Shown: positions 11,960-25,100, counted from the first letter of the stretch. The stretch: 64,000 nucleotides of DNA from Phocoena phocoena (GCF_963924675.1 NC_089235.1:60012220-60076219); one strand, 5' to 3'. Numbers and translations: made by a program. Notes: generated by a model from the sequence alone, not told the origin.

Positions 11960-13010
11960 AACAACTCCTTGAATCATCCATGCCTCTCAATCTACTGAAC
12001 CACCTCTTTCCTTCTAACAACTTTTATCCAAAGAATGTCTTTGCAGGCAGCATTCACGTCCACATGTCATATTTCCTGTCAGGTGGTAATTCTGGCATCT
12101 GTTCCCACCACTCAACTACACCTGCTCTTGCTTAGGTCACAAATCACCTCCCTCCATGTTGGTAAACCCAACGTACATTTTCCAAGCCTTATCTTAGACC
12201 ATTTATCATCGGCTCCTTCCTGCTAGAAATATTCTCTTCCCTTGGATTCCATAATTATAAGCCCTCTTGATTTGCCTCCTACCTTCCCACTCCATTTCAG
12301 TCTCCTTTGGAAACTTCTCACACTCACTGTACCTTTTAAATGTTGACATTCATGAAGGTTTTGTCTTGGCCCTCTTTGTGTCTTCACTTCCATTCATGAT
12401 CAATTCTTACTTGTGTCTTACTTCACTTTCATTTATCATCTCATCCATTCTTACGACTTCAAATACCATTTAGACTTTGTGTTTCCTTCCAAGACCTCTT
12501 CTAGACAAATGCAACCAACTACTCCTTCTAAATCTCCACTTGACCGTCTCACCAGTAGCGCAAATTGAATGTGCTCCAGTCAGAACTTTTCTTCCTAAAC
12601 ACCCACCCAAATTTCAAATATGCTTTTCTCCATTACTCAACACCATTCATCCAGTTACTTATGCCAGAAATGTGGGAACTGTGCTTGGCACCTTCCTGTC
12701 CCTTAGCCCCATATGCAACCCATCTCTGAGTCCCGTCCATTCCACCTCTTAACTACATCTCACAACTGCTCCCTTCTCAAAATTCCCAATCCTGTCACCT
12801 AAGATCAAGCCAACCACCGTCACCAAAGAACTTCCCAACACTTCCTCTTCACTGACTTCTATCCTTTTCCAATCTATTTTCTACTCAGCAGGGTATGGTA
12901 TTAAAATAAATATCTGATTATTTCACAGCCCTACTTAACAATTTAAAGATACCGTACGTAAAATTCTTAACATGATTCTTAAAGCTCTAAAAAGATCTAA
13001 CTTACTAAAT
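11960..13010 (+). mobile_element. L2 LINE, reverse-transcriptase region, sense
   Basis: Reads as decayed L2 ORF2: the blocks 'aaatcacctccctccatgtt', 'ctcttcccttggattcca' and 'ccactccatttcagtctcct' follow the L2 RT gene order, then the 'tgattatttcacagccctac' block of the distal region. The frames are broken throughout. It covers part of the same L2 stretch as the better copy at 34120-35945. Confidence 0.65.
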
Positions 13011-16000
13011 TTACTAAACCTACAAAGAATATCTGTCTTTGTGTATGAAACAGATAAATAAAACCTTTTTCCCTTTCATCTTAAGCGCTCTAAAATCCAT
13101 AGGACAGTAGCTATATGCACACACTGTCATTCATATGCATACACGTGAGCACAGGTGTGCACACACATCGCATGCAGACCTCTTAGAATTCAGATTGCTA
13201 TATATTGAGTGTCTGTTCTTAGCTTTTCACATGTATTTCACTAATGTCCTAAAAGCCTTCACACAAAAGAAAGTCCTAAGCACTTCGATAGGCTGTGATG
13301 ATGGAGAAAATCACGGGATTTCTTCCCCTCCCTTCTCTCCTTTCCTCACCTCTGTTTCTCTCACAAGGAACCAAGCTCTGTGACATGAGACAAATGAGTC
13401 TCTCCAGAAGTCATTACAGAGATTGTCTGGGCTCTATTTTTTCATGATATACAGATCAATCTAGGAAGAAAAAATATCCTTTGCATCTTCACCAATAGAA
13501 TCTTGTTAGAAGCAATGACATCTGGTAAAATAAGTCTGCATAAAAAGTTGCCCTGTACTTACGTGGTTTTTCTTGGTGTTTGTCTATATGTCTGATGAGA
13601 CACCCGTAAATTCTCCCTTTTGCTCCTTTCCACACCATTATTCTGTTTGTCTCAAAATAAATACTGTGATAGCTGGATCACTCACTGGATGCCAGTCTTC
13701 ATCCTTTGAAGCTGACTGTTGAACAAAAGAAGCACCCCAGTGCATACCTTTCAGTGCCTCTCACCAACCTACACATTTAACCCAGATGTTTGAGGCTCAG
13801 CAGGGCAGAATATTTCCCTATTTATTCAGGTGTTTAGGAAGGAAAAAAGGATCCAGTTTACAAGCAGCTCTTTACATCAACTTACTTGAGGATGTGTTTC
13901 TGTTCTATAAAATGTATTTAAATAAATCAGTTTCTGAAAAGTGGTAAACCATTGACACCACTTATACTACATGAAGGTTCTTCCCAATGGGCCAGAGAGG
14001 TTTCAATTATCTTGGATAGGGACCACTTCAGAAGTGACATGATCTATATTAAGTTAGCATTTATTGTCTTTATAGCCATAGTAATGGGGCTATGTCACGG
14101 TGTAATAGAAAGAGAAAGTGGCTGGCATTAAAATGACTTGTTTGTACAAACTCCATCTCAAACAACTCCTGAGACAGATGCAGAATCTGTTCTAGAACAT
14201 CATTAATTAAGCCAATAGAGGCACACTACTGCATACTGTGTCCTCACACCACACATACGCACATACAAACATTCAATCATTCACCCACTGTAGCACAAAT
14301 TCACGAGCACTCTCACTATATCAGATAATGGTAACGTGACTGATAACAAGAAACGTTTCTACTTCATAGCAGGTGTCACCATATTTAGAGATTATTGGGC
14401 AATGTCCGTCTAATGATGGACAAGAGAAAGTTAAAGAAAGTTCCACGTGACATAGTGGATGGAATCATAGGAGAAAGGCAAGGTGAATAAAGTCCAAAGT
14501 TGAAGGCAGATTAACAAATAAGGGGGAATTAGAATGCAGCAGTAACCACCAGGAAACATATTTACTTCACACGATATCTGGATGAAGTGGTTAGAAATTA
14601 GGAATGAAAGCCCTACATTGTCATTCAGTTTGATACTGTGTAATGTTGGAAATTAGGACATTGTAAGTATTTATAATCTAACAGGTATGCTTTGTAGAGT
14701 CTAAGTGTAACTGATATTTTTGCACCCTTATTGTAAAGAATATGATGTGTGTAGTGATACTGTTGTCTTTAGGCTTATGAAGGAAGTGTCCACTGCATGC
14801 TGGGCTTACTCCTGAGCTTGGGACAAGCTAGTATTTGTTACGCACAGGTAGTAAGTAAATGGGAGTGGACTGTAAAGTTACACAGGAGCACGGTCTCACA
14901 TTGGATAACAGCCATAAAATCCCTCCTGAAGACCAGCACAGAAGCAGATATTAACCTGCTTCTAGAATATAGAGGCCTGGGAAAGTGTAACATGGAGAGT
15001 TACAATGAGCATCTGAAGGCAACAAGTAAAAAACCATATGTAGACAAAATTTCCATTGAAAAATCTTTCTTATTGATATCAAAGTCTGAAAATGACTGAC
15101 CTACACTAAAGAAAGAAGAGAACTCTAAAATTAGATGTCAAGGCATGAAAGTCATTCTATTTTGAAGATAACTGTGAAATCCCTAATGGTAAATAAGGGC
15201 TCAGTAGAGAATTTTAAAATATTTCACTTTGCTAATGGTTTATCCCATTTTGTTTTAAAATTAAGTCTAAAGTCTTAATACATGACAGGATTTGTTGTTG
15301 CTATGGGATTTGAGCAGAGAGGGGGTTGGACATTAAACGCAAGTATGAGGGGACTCCACTGGAAAGAAGATGCTGAGTTTCACTTTAATATCCTTCTCTT
15401 ACACCTCCAATGGAAACAACAATGGTCCTCAAAGGTCTATAACGGGAAATGTTTCATTCTCTTTATTTCTCCTAGGATTTCTTACTTTGTATTGCTTGAG
15501 TGAAAAAGCACCACCCCTCAACCCCACCACAAAATGACCAAATTGATGTCAGCAGCCTTATCCTTATACTCAAAGAGAAAGCTCCTAGCTCTGGTAGCTT
15601 TGTTTAGCTATTTCCCCACTGGAGAGGATATTCAGGGTTGTGTAGAGCTTCCTCAGTGCTTTCTCTTCTTCCCAACTGCCTCTGGGATGCCCTGACACAC
15701 ACACAACTTCATACTTCTAAGGAGTAGGATGATGTCTCTTTTTCCTTGTATAAATCCAAGATGCGTTGCTGCATAAAGATTAACCATCAACTTGCAATTG
15801 AAGACTGGAGTTAAGTAAATGTTATGTGATGATGGTGGTGATCATGTTCTCACTTGGAAGAGTCCACTCACAACACCACTTCGTCATAAAACTCAAGGAG
15901 GAATATCAATTCTAGATGTTAAATTATAATCATTGGCTTTTTAAAATCATGACACATCTCAGATTGATTTGTTTTCCTTTGTCATCATTGAATTTGTCTT

Positions 16001-16315
16001 TTAGGAAGTAGTAAACATTCCCAAATTAGCTAAGTTTCAACAAGGAAAGAAACTTTTCTGTAAACAATTGTTCTCCTCCATCATTAATTTAATGGAAATA
16101 GTGCAATTATGGTAAGAGACGAAATTGCAATCACCAACTCTTCTCTGCTGCTCACTCTTCCTGTGCTTAAAAATAAAAATTATCCTTCCAGAAAATGTTC
16201 TTTGTAAAGATATAAGTTGCAGGGTAGGATTATTTCATGACTTCAAATAAGTTTTCTTTCTCTAAGAAAACATGTCCCAAAGTTTCTAAAAGTTAAGCAG
16301 AACTACAAGATATAT
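13011..16315. other. Intergenic, nothing recognised
   Basis: No gene or confident repeat in about 3.3 kb. The open frame at 14797-15099 (100 codons) shows no motif I recognise and no splice or promoter context. An AC-rich stretch lies near 14230-14290. Confidence 0.5.
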
Positions 16316-16326
16316 ACGCAGTTTAG

Positions 16327-16549
16327 GGCTTCCCTGGTGGCGCAGTGGTTGAGAGTCCGCCTGCCGATGCAGGGGACACGGGTTCGTGCCCCGGTCCGGG
16401 GGGCTCCCACGTGCCGCGGAGCGGCTGGGCCCGTGAGCCATGGCCGCTGAGCCTGCGCGTCCGGAGCCTGTGCTCCGCAACGGGAGAGGCGGCAACAGTG
16501 AGAGGCCCGTGTACCGCAAAAAAAAAAAAAAAAAAAAAAAAATTTATAG
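16327..16549 (+). mobile_element. CHR-2-like SINE, sense, with poly(A)
   Basis: Starts with the tRNA-like 'ggcttccctggtggcgcagt' head (A and B box region) and ends with 'taccgc' and 25 A. AC[G/A]CAGTTTAG at 16316-16326 and 16550-16560 is the target-site duplication. One of the best preserved copies. Confidence 0.95.
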
Positions 16550-16560
16550 ACACAGTTTAG

Positions 16561-19500
16561 GTATGACCAAGAAGGTATCTTCCCCTCCCGGCTAACTTTT
16601 TATTAAAAACCACTTACTTTATTTCAACATTCTGAGCAGATCCTAGACAACTCTGTGCATATAAGTCCCAGAGCAGACATAAAAACCAGATGGGAAAGAG
16701 ATTTACAAGAACCAATCTCAAAAGAATATTTGCAAGCAGAATGTCAACTCAGAATTGATTTCAGCAATGTATTTTGATTTACAATACAGATGTCTTTTCA
16801 GAATTTTCACTTTTCCTTATGTATGAACAAAGTGCAAGGAGTTGCTCACTTCAAATGTTCCAGCCCTAAACAACAACAAAAAATTATATTCACTTTTATC
16901 CTCTGGGAAGTTCAGATTTTTTTAGTGGACTTTATAGGCAAATTGTTAAATCAAGCAAGCAGTTGCCCCTGTGTTTAAGAATATTTTCTCGAGAATACCA
17001 CCTTGTCACATCTCAAGGACCTTAACAAGGCAGCATGAGAATCAAAGTATTTTCTTTTGTTACTCTCTCATTATACAATAGTATATTGAGATGCTTTATG
17101 GTGGTGATACCAGGCACTGTGCTAGGTACTAAAAATATAAAAAATATCTTCAAGGAGTCAGACTCTCCTTGATAAAGAAGTAAAAAAAAAAAAAAAATCC
17201 GTGTGTTGTGGAATATACAAAGAATTATTTGAACACTGAGAAGGAAGCTGGAGGTAATGAGATGCAGCTGTCATAAGTACATAAATATAATGAAATTTGA
17301 ACCTTTAAGGAGAGATTGTTTGGTTCTCACCTTCTTTGGTCATAAGAAAAGAAATCAATTCTGAGAAAATTCAATATCAGAGTCATCAGCAAACATTTAT
17401 TGAGCAAATTATATAATGATTTCCAGTTGATAAGAAGTATTTACTCTATAAAAAAATATCTGAAGTATACTTTGGTAGCCCACATACTAGGCGACTGATT
17501 TTTTCAATGTTTGAAAAATTCTAATATTTAATTTCAACCTTCTTCTAGGGACCCTGGTATTTCTATCATATGTAAGTATAATGACAGCCAAGATTTATTG
17601 AGCTCCTACTGATGTGATTGGATTTGTGACATGCGGAAAGGAGAAACATGGTGGGGAGTAGATAATTTAAATGAGTATGTACACACATTCATGCAGCACT
17701 GGGAATCACACAATCCAATTTATTTTCGGAGGACTGTATGCATCAATTAGCTTATGTTGACTCTGACAGTGTAATTTATGCAAAGATACTCAAATTTCAC
17801 TGACCCTATCAAACTATGATGAATTAGAAACATTTGCTCACTCAAAAAAGTAAACCACAATAAACCCTGCAAGGTGAAATTTCATTTTTTCCGTTTCTTT
17901 TCAAATGGAAAAGAACTGAGTTTAGAAAAATAACATCAGTTGAAAAAAATCATTAGTGTGTGTCTATTGTGTGAAAAGATAATGCTCACTATTGCAATTG
18001 GAGACTGCAAATATTATGTGGTTAGCCAGCTCTATTAACCAGTACAGTATTTGTATATTCTATGGCATGTAGTATGTTTCTATAGAAAGGATATTAATTC
18101 CACATATGACGTTCATTCACAGATTTTATTACAAAGTTCAGGCAGTCACTCTGAAAACATCTATCTCATAGCCTTATGTCCTATAATAGGTTTCATGATT
18201 TACAAAGCACTGTCACGCTCATTATTTCATTTATTGTTTGGTACAAACGTTTGAGGTAGGTAAAGTGTTAACAGCCCCATTTTTAGATAAAGAAACATTT
18301 TCAAAATGCTTACGTAACTCAATAAAGGTTACACAGCTAGTAATAAATATTCATAATGGTGAACCCTAGACCTCATAAGAATGGTTGAACATGACCTATA
18401 TAGTTTGTGTTAATTGCCTGGTCTTATTTTATTCCAATCCATTGAAAATATGCAATCCAAGTATGACAAAAGGGGTCGCTCAGGATTAACTAGAATATTT
18501 GATTAACCCAAATGCCATAAAACAATATTAAATATAGTAAGTTTTCATTTTTTAGAAATACAGCCCAAATTTGTCAGCTTTCTTAAAGAAAGCAGAGCGA
18601 CACTGGGGTAGAGCTTTGAGGATGTAAATCTCCAACTTTTCCTTGAAAGCAATAATTCATGAAAAAGTGCATTTGATGAAAAACCGGGCTGAGACCTTGA
18701 AGGCATGTGATAACAGTTTATGCTCTAGGCTTCCACAAACATATTCTGTGCAGCCAGTGTGACTCGAGAATGACAGGAAGAGCTGTATGAGGTTTTCTTT
18801 TTCTCTCCAGTTCAGTCTCCTTGTATTGATCAATGGGCTTACATGCAGCTTTCCTGAGCGACGTTATTCAGTGTTGTGTTGCTTCAATCTGCCAGCACTA
18901 GGTGGGGTGCAGGAAGGGGAGCATCTTGAAGGAAAGTAAATAGTAGGCAAAAAGATATTTAAAGCTCAGACTCCAGTGGAGGGAGCTCTTATGCAAGGAC
19001 TAACTTGACCTTACTCAGGAGAAACACTGAAACCTGAAAGGCAATTCCTGACTCTACCTACATTTAAGAAAAATGCAAGAAGCTCCAACCTACAAAGTCA
19101 CCTCTAATCCTATATTTATATATTGTTTGATACAAGATTTCACTAAACGACAAGGGAGAGTCTGGAGAGCTAAGTGTAATTTCTCTCTCTCACTCTCTCG
19201 GCCTCAATTAAGGCATATTTTGCAAACTGTGTTACTGTTTTCTAACATGAATTATATGACTAATATATTAATTCCACAAATATTTATTATTGCGAGTGAA
19301 CTGTTGGATTAATTCCATTATCCTGATCATGGAAGCAAAATTTTGTATTAAAAGACCTCATTTGCTTTGATTATCTTGATTACTACAAATGTTCCATTGT
19401 TTTATGTCTAGAAACAATTTAACTACTTTCCTGTTAGAAATAGTTCCAGTCTGTTGGAAGTCAAACAATTTTAAGAGGTTCTAAAAGAGCTGCAAAAAAT

Positions 19501-20000
19501 AAATACTAACGTTATTCTCTAAGGAACTCAAGAGTCCTTTACAGGCAACGTAGTACTTAAAATATACAGGTAAAAGCTCATTGTAATAATTTCCCAGAGA
19601 CTTGCAATTTGACCGTATTGGATCTGTGTAGTAACAAAGGCATTGATAGAAATGACTTCCCAGTCTTCTGGAGCAGGGGATGCCACTCCGTGGCAAACTA
19701 ACAACTGAGAAAAAAATTGGCTCTCAGAAATTAGCTCTTAGAAAAAATGAGAATCTAGCAGGGACAAAATGGAAAGGGTTGTGTACACAATCCTATCCTC
19801 GCTCCTCTTCTTCCAAGCCCTCAATTTGACAAATGTTTTGGATGAGCATATCTGAGGTGAGATGGGGAGGAACAAGGAAACATAAAAGGCTAAATTATCT
19901 TCCTGAGAGCACCCGACATCCTTTAGTCCATTGTGTACATGGGACCTTATCAAGTTTCCTATAGAAACGTCTATAGCTAAGTTATTCTTTTACAAAACAA
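16561..20000. other. Intergenic, mostly unassigned
   Basis: Apart from a MIR (separate entry) and a short antisense L2-like patch at about 17095-17185 ('accaggcactgtgctaggta'), I recognise nothing. No supported gene. Confidence 0.5.
18180..18375 (-). mobile_element. MIR, antisense
   Basis: 'gcccc' + 'atttttagataaagaaac' and 'ggttacacagctagtaataa' are the reversed MIR core in order. Confidence 0.7.
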
Positions 20001-20200
20001 AACTAAAAATTAATGGCTCCCTATTGCCTACTACAGAATGAATGTATTCTTTAGAAGACCACTAAAGGCTCTAACCTCCGACTTTTGGCCCATTCACTTG
20101 CCTCTCCTGCCTTGTCTCCCTTACTCACCCCATGTGCTCTCTGCCCCACCCAAAGGGCTGCGACCCAAGTGGCTTCAACCTGGACCTGCCACAGAGTCCT
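20000..20200 (+). mobile_element. Possible L2 fragment, sense
   Basis: 'aatggctccctattgcctac' followed by a C/T-rich stretch resembles the L2 'atggctccccattgcc' region. The match is short, and the boundary with the retroviral relic to the right is uncertain. Confidence 0.4.
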
Positions 20201-20257
20201 TTCTTGCTCTAGGCCTCATTCAAAATAGGCAGCCTTTCTTCTCACTCACTCGAAGGC

Positions 20258-20973
20258 TCAGAGCAGTATTCCTAGATGCAGATTTGGTTGCCCCCAGATC
20301 CTGAGGTAGCCGACTAGGCATTGTGCTGCCTTCGTGGTAGAAGATATGCAGCAATTTACTTGGAAGGAGATGACCCAGGACACCCTTAGCCCCTGGACCC
20401 CTAAAATCTTCAGTGAATGGGCGGGCCTTCGGTGTCGCAAGTATCTCCCACGCTCTGGAGTGCGTGTCTCCTTCTGAGGTCGCCAGCATACTGGCCCCCT
20501 CTCGCTCATTCTGCCTAATCAACATAATGCCATCCATGTGATGGACCAATGTCATGCTCTGCAGGATGCCCATGGAGTCCAGAGTTCTGATTATAACATG
20601 GCAAGACAGTGAGAGAGCTTTGTCTTGGAGCAAAGCAGTAAATGAAATAGTTTTTATGCCACGTGAAGGGGAACTGTTTCTGATCCTCTTTTCTGATTTA
20701 AATACGAGAGAAAATACATTTGCCAAATCAATGGCTCTGTATTATGTACCAGAGTCCTTATTAATTTGTCATAGCAGTAAAACCACATAATGTACAGCAG
20801 CTATGATCAAAACTACAAGTTGGTTTATTTTGTGGTTGTCTATAGTCATTTTCCAGGATCCATCTGGTTTTTACATGGGCAAATGGGATTAAAACGTAGA
20901 TATGACAAAAAATATCACTGAGACATTTAGATTTTTAAGAGTAGCATTCATCTCCAATGTCTGCTCTCAGGAT
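20258..20973 (-). pseudogene. Endogenous retrovirus pol relic (reverse transcriptase part)
   Basis: On the minus strand the frame at 20220-20726 contains a recognisable retroviral RT segment: 'LVHHMDGIMLI' in place of the catalytic box, with one of the two catalytic aspartates replaced by Gly, then a 'RAWEI' block. The C-terminal part of the RT similarity ('AQCLVGYLRIWGQPNLHLG') lies in a different frame (20258-20509), so at least one frameshift separates them. The arrangement is most like ERV-L-type pol as I remember it, but the class is not certain. The copy is incapable of coding a working enzyme. An L1 inserted at 20985 separates it from the upstream pol segment at 21238-21473. Confidence 0.7.
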
Positions 20974-20984
20974 GTGATACTGTT

Positions 20985-21237
20985 GTGTTTTTTTTTGTTT
21001 GTTTTTTTAAACATCTTTATTGGGGTATAATTGCTTTACAATGGTGTGTTAGTTTCTGCTTTATAACAAAGTGAATCAGTTATACATATACATATGTTCC
21101 CATATGTCTTCCCTCTTGCGTCTCCCTCCCTCCCACTCTCTCTATCCCACCCCTCCAGGCTGTCACAAAGCACCGAGCTAATATCCCTGTGCCTTGTGGC
21201 TGCTTCCCCCTAGCTATCTACCTTACATTTGGTAGTG
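20985..21237 (-). mobile_element. 5'-truncated L1 3' UTR, antisense, with TSD
   Basis: Begins with a T-rich tail, then 'catctttattggggtataat' and 'gctttacaatggtgtgttag', the reversed cetartiodactyl L1 3' end. GTGATACTGTT at 20974-20984 and 21238-21248 is the target-site duplication. The insert is only about 250 bp and breaks the retroviral pol relic. Confidence 0.9.
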
Positions 21238-21473
21238 GTGATACTGTTTTTGATTGACTGTCCTGACCAAGGCAAGGTATAATGGGGCAGTTTCAAAAGC
21301 TTCCACTTGACCTTCCCCACTGTCACAGCTCTTATCTCACAGGACCCGGATGCAATGTGGGAGTTATTCCAAAAGCCAAGTGTGCCAATCCCAAAAATAC
21401 ATTGAGGGAATGGGGAAATGATCACTGAGTGTGTCTGCAGACCTAGTAGACCAACCAGAGCTAGCATGTGGCT
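21238..21473 (-). pseudogene. Endogenous retrovirus pol relic (segment before the RT core)
   Basis: The minus-strand translation of this interval includes 'ISPFPQCIFGIGTLGFW' and 'IRAVTVGKVKWKLLKLP', which resemble the region just N-terminal of RT in ERV-L-type pol. The order on the minus strand (this piece first, RT at 20258-20973 after it) is correct for one provirus split by the L1 at 20985-21237. A second L1 cuts it off at 21481. Confidence 0.65.
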
Positions 21474-21480
21474 AAGACCC

Positions 21481-21930
21481 TTTTTTCTTTTTTTGTTGTA
21501 ATATTCCTTTTTTATTGAATTATAGTTGATGTGTAAGTTACAGGTGTACAATATAGTGATTCACAATTTTTAAAGGTTATACTCCCTTTTTGGTTATTAT
21601 AAAATCTTGGCTATAGTCCCTATGTTATACAATATATCCCTGTAGCTTATTTAATACATAATATTCTCTTAATATTAATCCCCTACCCTATACTGCCCCT
21701 TCCCCTTCCTGCTCCCCACTGGTAACCACTAGTTTGTTCTCTGTATCTGTGAGTCTGTTTCTTTTTTGTTACATTCACTAGTTGTTTTATTTTTTAGATT
21801 CCACATACAAGTGATACCATAGAGTATTTATCTTTCTCTGTCTGATTTAGTTCACTTAGCATAATGCCCTCCAAGTCCACCCATGTTGTTGCAAATGGCA
21901 AAATTTCTTTTTTATGGCTGAGAAGTATTC

Positions 21931-21975
<45 letters not shown>

Positions 21976-22900
21976 CATATCACATCTGCTTTATCCCTTC
22001 ATCTGTTGATGGACACTTAGGCTGTTTACATACACTGGCAATTTTAAATTTTGCCACTATGAACATTGGAGTACATGTATTTTTTTGAATTAGTGTTTTC
22101 ATTTTTTTCAGATATATACCCAGGAGTGGACTTGCTGTGTCATATGGTAGTTCTATTCTTAGTTTTTTGAGAAACCTCCATACTGTTTTCCACAGTGGCT
22201 GCGCCAATTTACATTCCCACCAACAGAGGAGGAGGGCTCCCTTTTCTCCACACCCTCGCCAACATTTGTTGTTTGTGTTCTTTTCGATGATAGTCATTCT
22301 GACAGGTGTGAGGTGATAGCTCATTGTGGTCTAGATTTGCATTTCCCTGATGATTAGTGATGTTGAGCATTTTTGCATGTGCCTCTCAGCCATTTGCATG
22401 TCCTCTTTGGAAAAATGTCTATTCAGTTCTCCTGTCCATTTTTTTGCTTTTATTCCTTTGCTTTTGGAGACAGATCAAAAATATATACTGCTATGATTTA
22501 TTTCAAACAGTGCTCTGCCTATGTTTTCTTCTGGAAGTTTTACAGTTTCCAGTCTTACACTTAGGTCTTTAATCCATTTTGAGTTTATTTCTGTATACAG
22601 TGTTAGAGAATGTTCTAATTTCATTCTTTTACATGTAGCTGTCCACGTTTCCCAGCACCACTTATTGAAGAGACTGTCTTTTCTCTGTAGTATATTCTTG
22701 CCTCCCTTGTCATAGAATAGTTGACCATAGATGCGTGGGTTTACTTCTGGGTTCTCTGTTCTGTTCCACTGATCTATGTGTCTGTTTTTATGCCAGTACC
22801 ACAATGTTTTGATTACTGTAGCTTTGCAGTATAGTCTGAAGTCAGGGAGCATGATTCCTCCACTTTTGTTCTTCTTTCCCAAGATTGTTTTGGCTGGGGC
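21481..22900 (-). mobile_element. L1, ORF2 C-terminal end plus 3' UTR, antisense
   Basis: From left to right: T-rich tail, reversed 3' UTR, then the reversed C-terminal part of ORF2. Open minus-strand stretches at 21980-22324 and 22475-22903 carry typical L1 ORF2p residues ('[10 protein letters not shown]', '[14 protein letters not shown]'). Both ends abut a near-duplicate of AAGAC[C/A]CTTTTT, a likely target-site duplication. The element is 5' truncated (about 1.4 kb) and not functional. It is inserted in the endogenous retrovirus. Confidence 0.9.
21933..21972. repeat. (GT)n microsatellite inside L1
   Basis: About 20 GT units at the same L1 position where the copy at 43366 reads 'ccattgtatatatgtacc' and where the copy at 813 holds a CA tract. 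Confidence 0.97.
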
Positions 22901-25100
22901 CAAGACACTTTTTATTACCTACCTCCCATATGCCCCAATCTAATGGAGGAGGCATTGTGAAGCATCAGGTCACTAGATATCGGTGTCCATCCTATGTCCA
23001 ATAGGCCTCTATATGTTTATTACCCCTTCTCCAATATTTAGCCACTCAAGTAGTCTGTTGGCTCTTTTGGGAAAGGACAGGGGAACCATTACAGTATATA
23101 ATAGAGTCCTTCCCTGTGAGGACCCCACACCTCTTGAATCAGTGGAACCTACTCTGCAAACTGGCTCAGGTCTGGAAACTGGACAAGGGAATGTGACTTT
23201 ATTTGGGCATCAGACCTCAGACTTCTGATCATTAATTCTTGTTTTCTTTTGATTGTGTAGGCAATCCATCTATTTTCCCATGGCAAAACATAATGTTTTC
23301 TTAGCCATCTTCATAGTTCTTTGTGGGTTAAACTCCCTTGAGAGCCACTTGATCTTATCGGTTCTCAGGGGAATAATGATCTCCTGGCATTTGGTGTTAA
23401 GATCTATTTCCTGGCCTCTATTACACTGGATCCCAATTATCCCCACTGCTATTAGTGAGCCAATGTCAACGACAGTCTCTTCTACCTTCAGCTCTGGTCC
23501 ACAGAAGACAGCCAACACTGGGCTCCATGGTGATGCCGATGTCCTTCTCACCAGTGAATTCCTGACTGCCTAGGTGAAACTCTGATTTGGGGACCCACCT
23601 ATGGAACATAATCCTCTGCTGATTCTTCTCGCCTCACATAATATGCCTATTCCAGCTTGTTTACTTCACTCAGCCTTTTAATTCCTTTCTCTAGTTATTT
23701 TACTAGGCAATGTTAAGTATTTCAACCTCACTCAGTATAAACCATTGCCTTATCTAGGCTGTAGGAGCCATCCTAGCCACAAGTGTGCACCACCCCCTGG
23801 GGTCCTTGTCAGGGGGTTCAATCCTGTACCCCAAACAAGTGTCCCCAAACCAATAAACTCTCCAATAATCAATCTTATGTTTGAACTCCTTTGTTCAAGA
23901 CCCTCAGCCTCCTCCAGCACATACTCAGGGCTGTGACTGTATGGGGGCACTGGGAAAAAATATCTCTTTGAAAGAAGGAAGAACAATTATATATATATTT
24001 CAGGTTATAGTAGTTTTTAAGTGGGAGTGGGCGTTTGCCATGCATACCTTGTGGTTTGTAATGTGAATATTTTAATAAGTATTTTTTTCCTTTTATGATT
24101 TTGTCTCTCTTCTCCCACCTTTTGTCCTTGAGTGTTCTTGCTATTAACACTACTTATAATTTAGTTTGTAATTCTTTTTTTAAAATGTTACTAGTTTTAT
24201 TTAAAAAAAAAAGAAAGAAAGAAAGGACTCACCCCAGCCCCAGCTGGTCCATGATGGCTGGTCTTATAGCTCCTTTGGAGTGTAGCCCTGTTTTCCCTTA
24301 TGTAATGCATTTCATCCCTGGCTGAGTTATACTGCTCCTTAACCCTGGTTAAGAACCTGGAATCAGGAAAGCAGTGGGAGCAGCTTCTGCAGTGGAATAC
24401 TTACTGTCTAGTCTTCTAGTCTGGCACGAGCTGGGGGGGGGCAGGTGCTAGCTCTTAAGGGGAGGAGTTGGGTAACTTCTTAAAGACTGGAAGAGCAGAT
24501 AAGTCTGAGAAATCAAATCTTCAGGCCAAATGTCCCCAACCTATGTGTCAGGGTCCTAGGTTTTCCCAACTTGTCTTGACTTTGACATAGCAGGTCTGCC
24601 TCATTGAACATTCATTCATCTTTGGAGTTCAACCACTCTATCAAATCTTGTACTTGACTGCCAGCTTTTTCTGCGTAAGACGAAGGCTTCTTTATAAGTT
24701 GGCAAAGATTTTCAATGCAACTTAGTAATAACCATCCAATTCCATTGTCTTGATCTTTATTATTTCTTGGTACATGTCAAACCCTGATCTACTGCCCTGG
24801 ACAGTACGTCTCATCCCATCTCAACATCCCAGCTCCCCATGGGTGAACATTTTAACAACTGGGTAACTACCTTGTACTAGGGGCTATCTGTGAGGGATAG
24901 GATCCTCATTACCAGCCAGTCAGTGAGTGGTCCATTTCCAAAGTGCCATTTTACACACCTGCTTTTTCAGCCACTCCTGGTACCAACTGTGCTATGTTGG
25001 ATTCTCCAGGAGGGAAAGGCTGAGATGGACTTTGGAATGTAAGCGGTTTCTTAGAGACTAAATCCTATAAAAAGAAAAGGAAGGAAGCTGGATTGGACAG
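22901..25100 (-). mobile_element. Probable continuation of the old endogenous retrovirus, antisense
   Basis: The L1 at 21481-22900 interrupts the retroviral relic, so sequence from 22901 rightward should be the more 5' part of the same provirus. Minus-strand frames at 23270-23551 and 23750-23986 stay open but I cannot assign them to a named protein. The sequence near 24990-25060 ('gttggattctccaggaggga') is LTR-like. The right boundary is a guess. Confidence 0.4.

Noticed and set aside
14797..15099. 100-codon plus-strand frame
   Set aside because: No motif, no family resemblance and no gene context. A length of 100 codons is expected by chance in 64 kb.
16286..16560. Overlapping open frames on both strands (SHCCGLSRCGAQAPDAQAQ / MVESPPADAGDTGSCPGP-type peptides), repeated near 26.8, 32.4, 33.8, 39.0, 44.6, 51.3 and 53.7 kb
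   Set aside because: They are translations of the GC-rich body of the CHR SINE in different frames. The near-identical peptides across loci reflect the repeat, not a gene family.
20220..20726. 168-codon minus-strand frame as a host gene
   Set aside because: The recognisable part is retroviral pol with a broken catalytic box and a frameshift. There is no host promoter or splice context.
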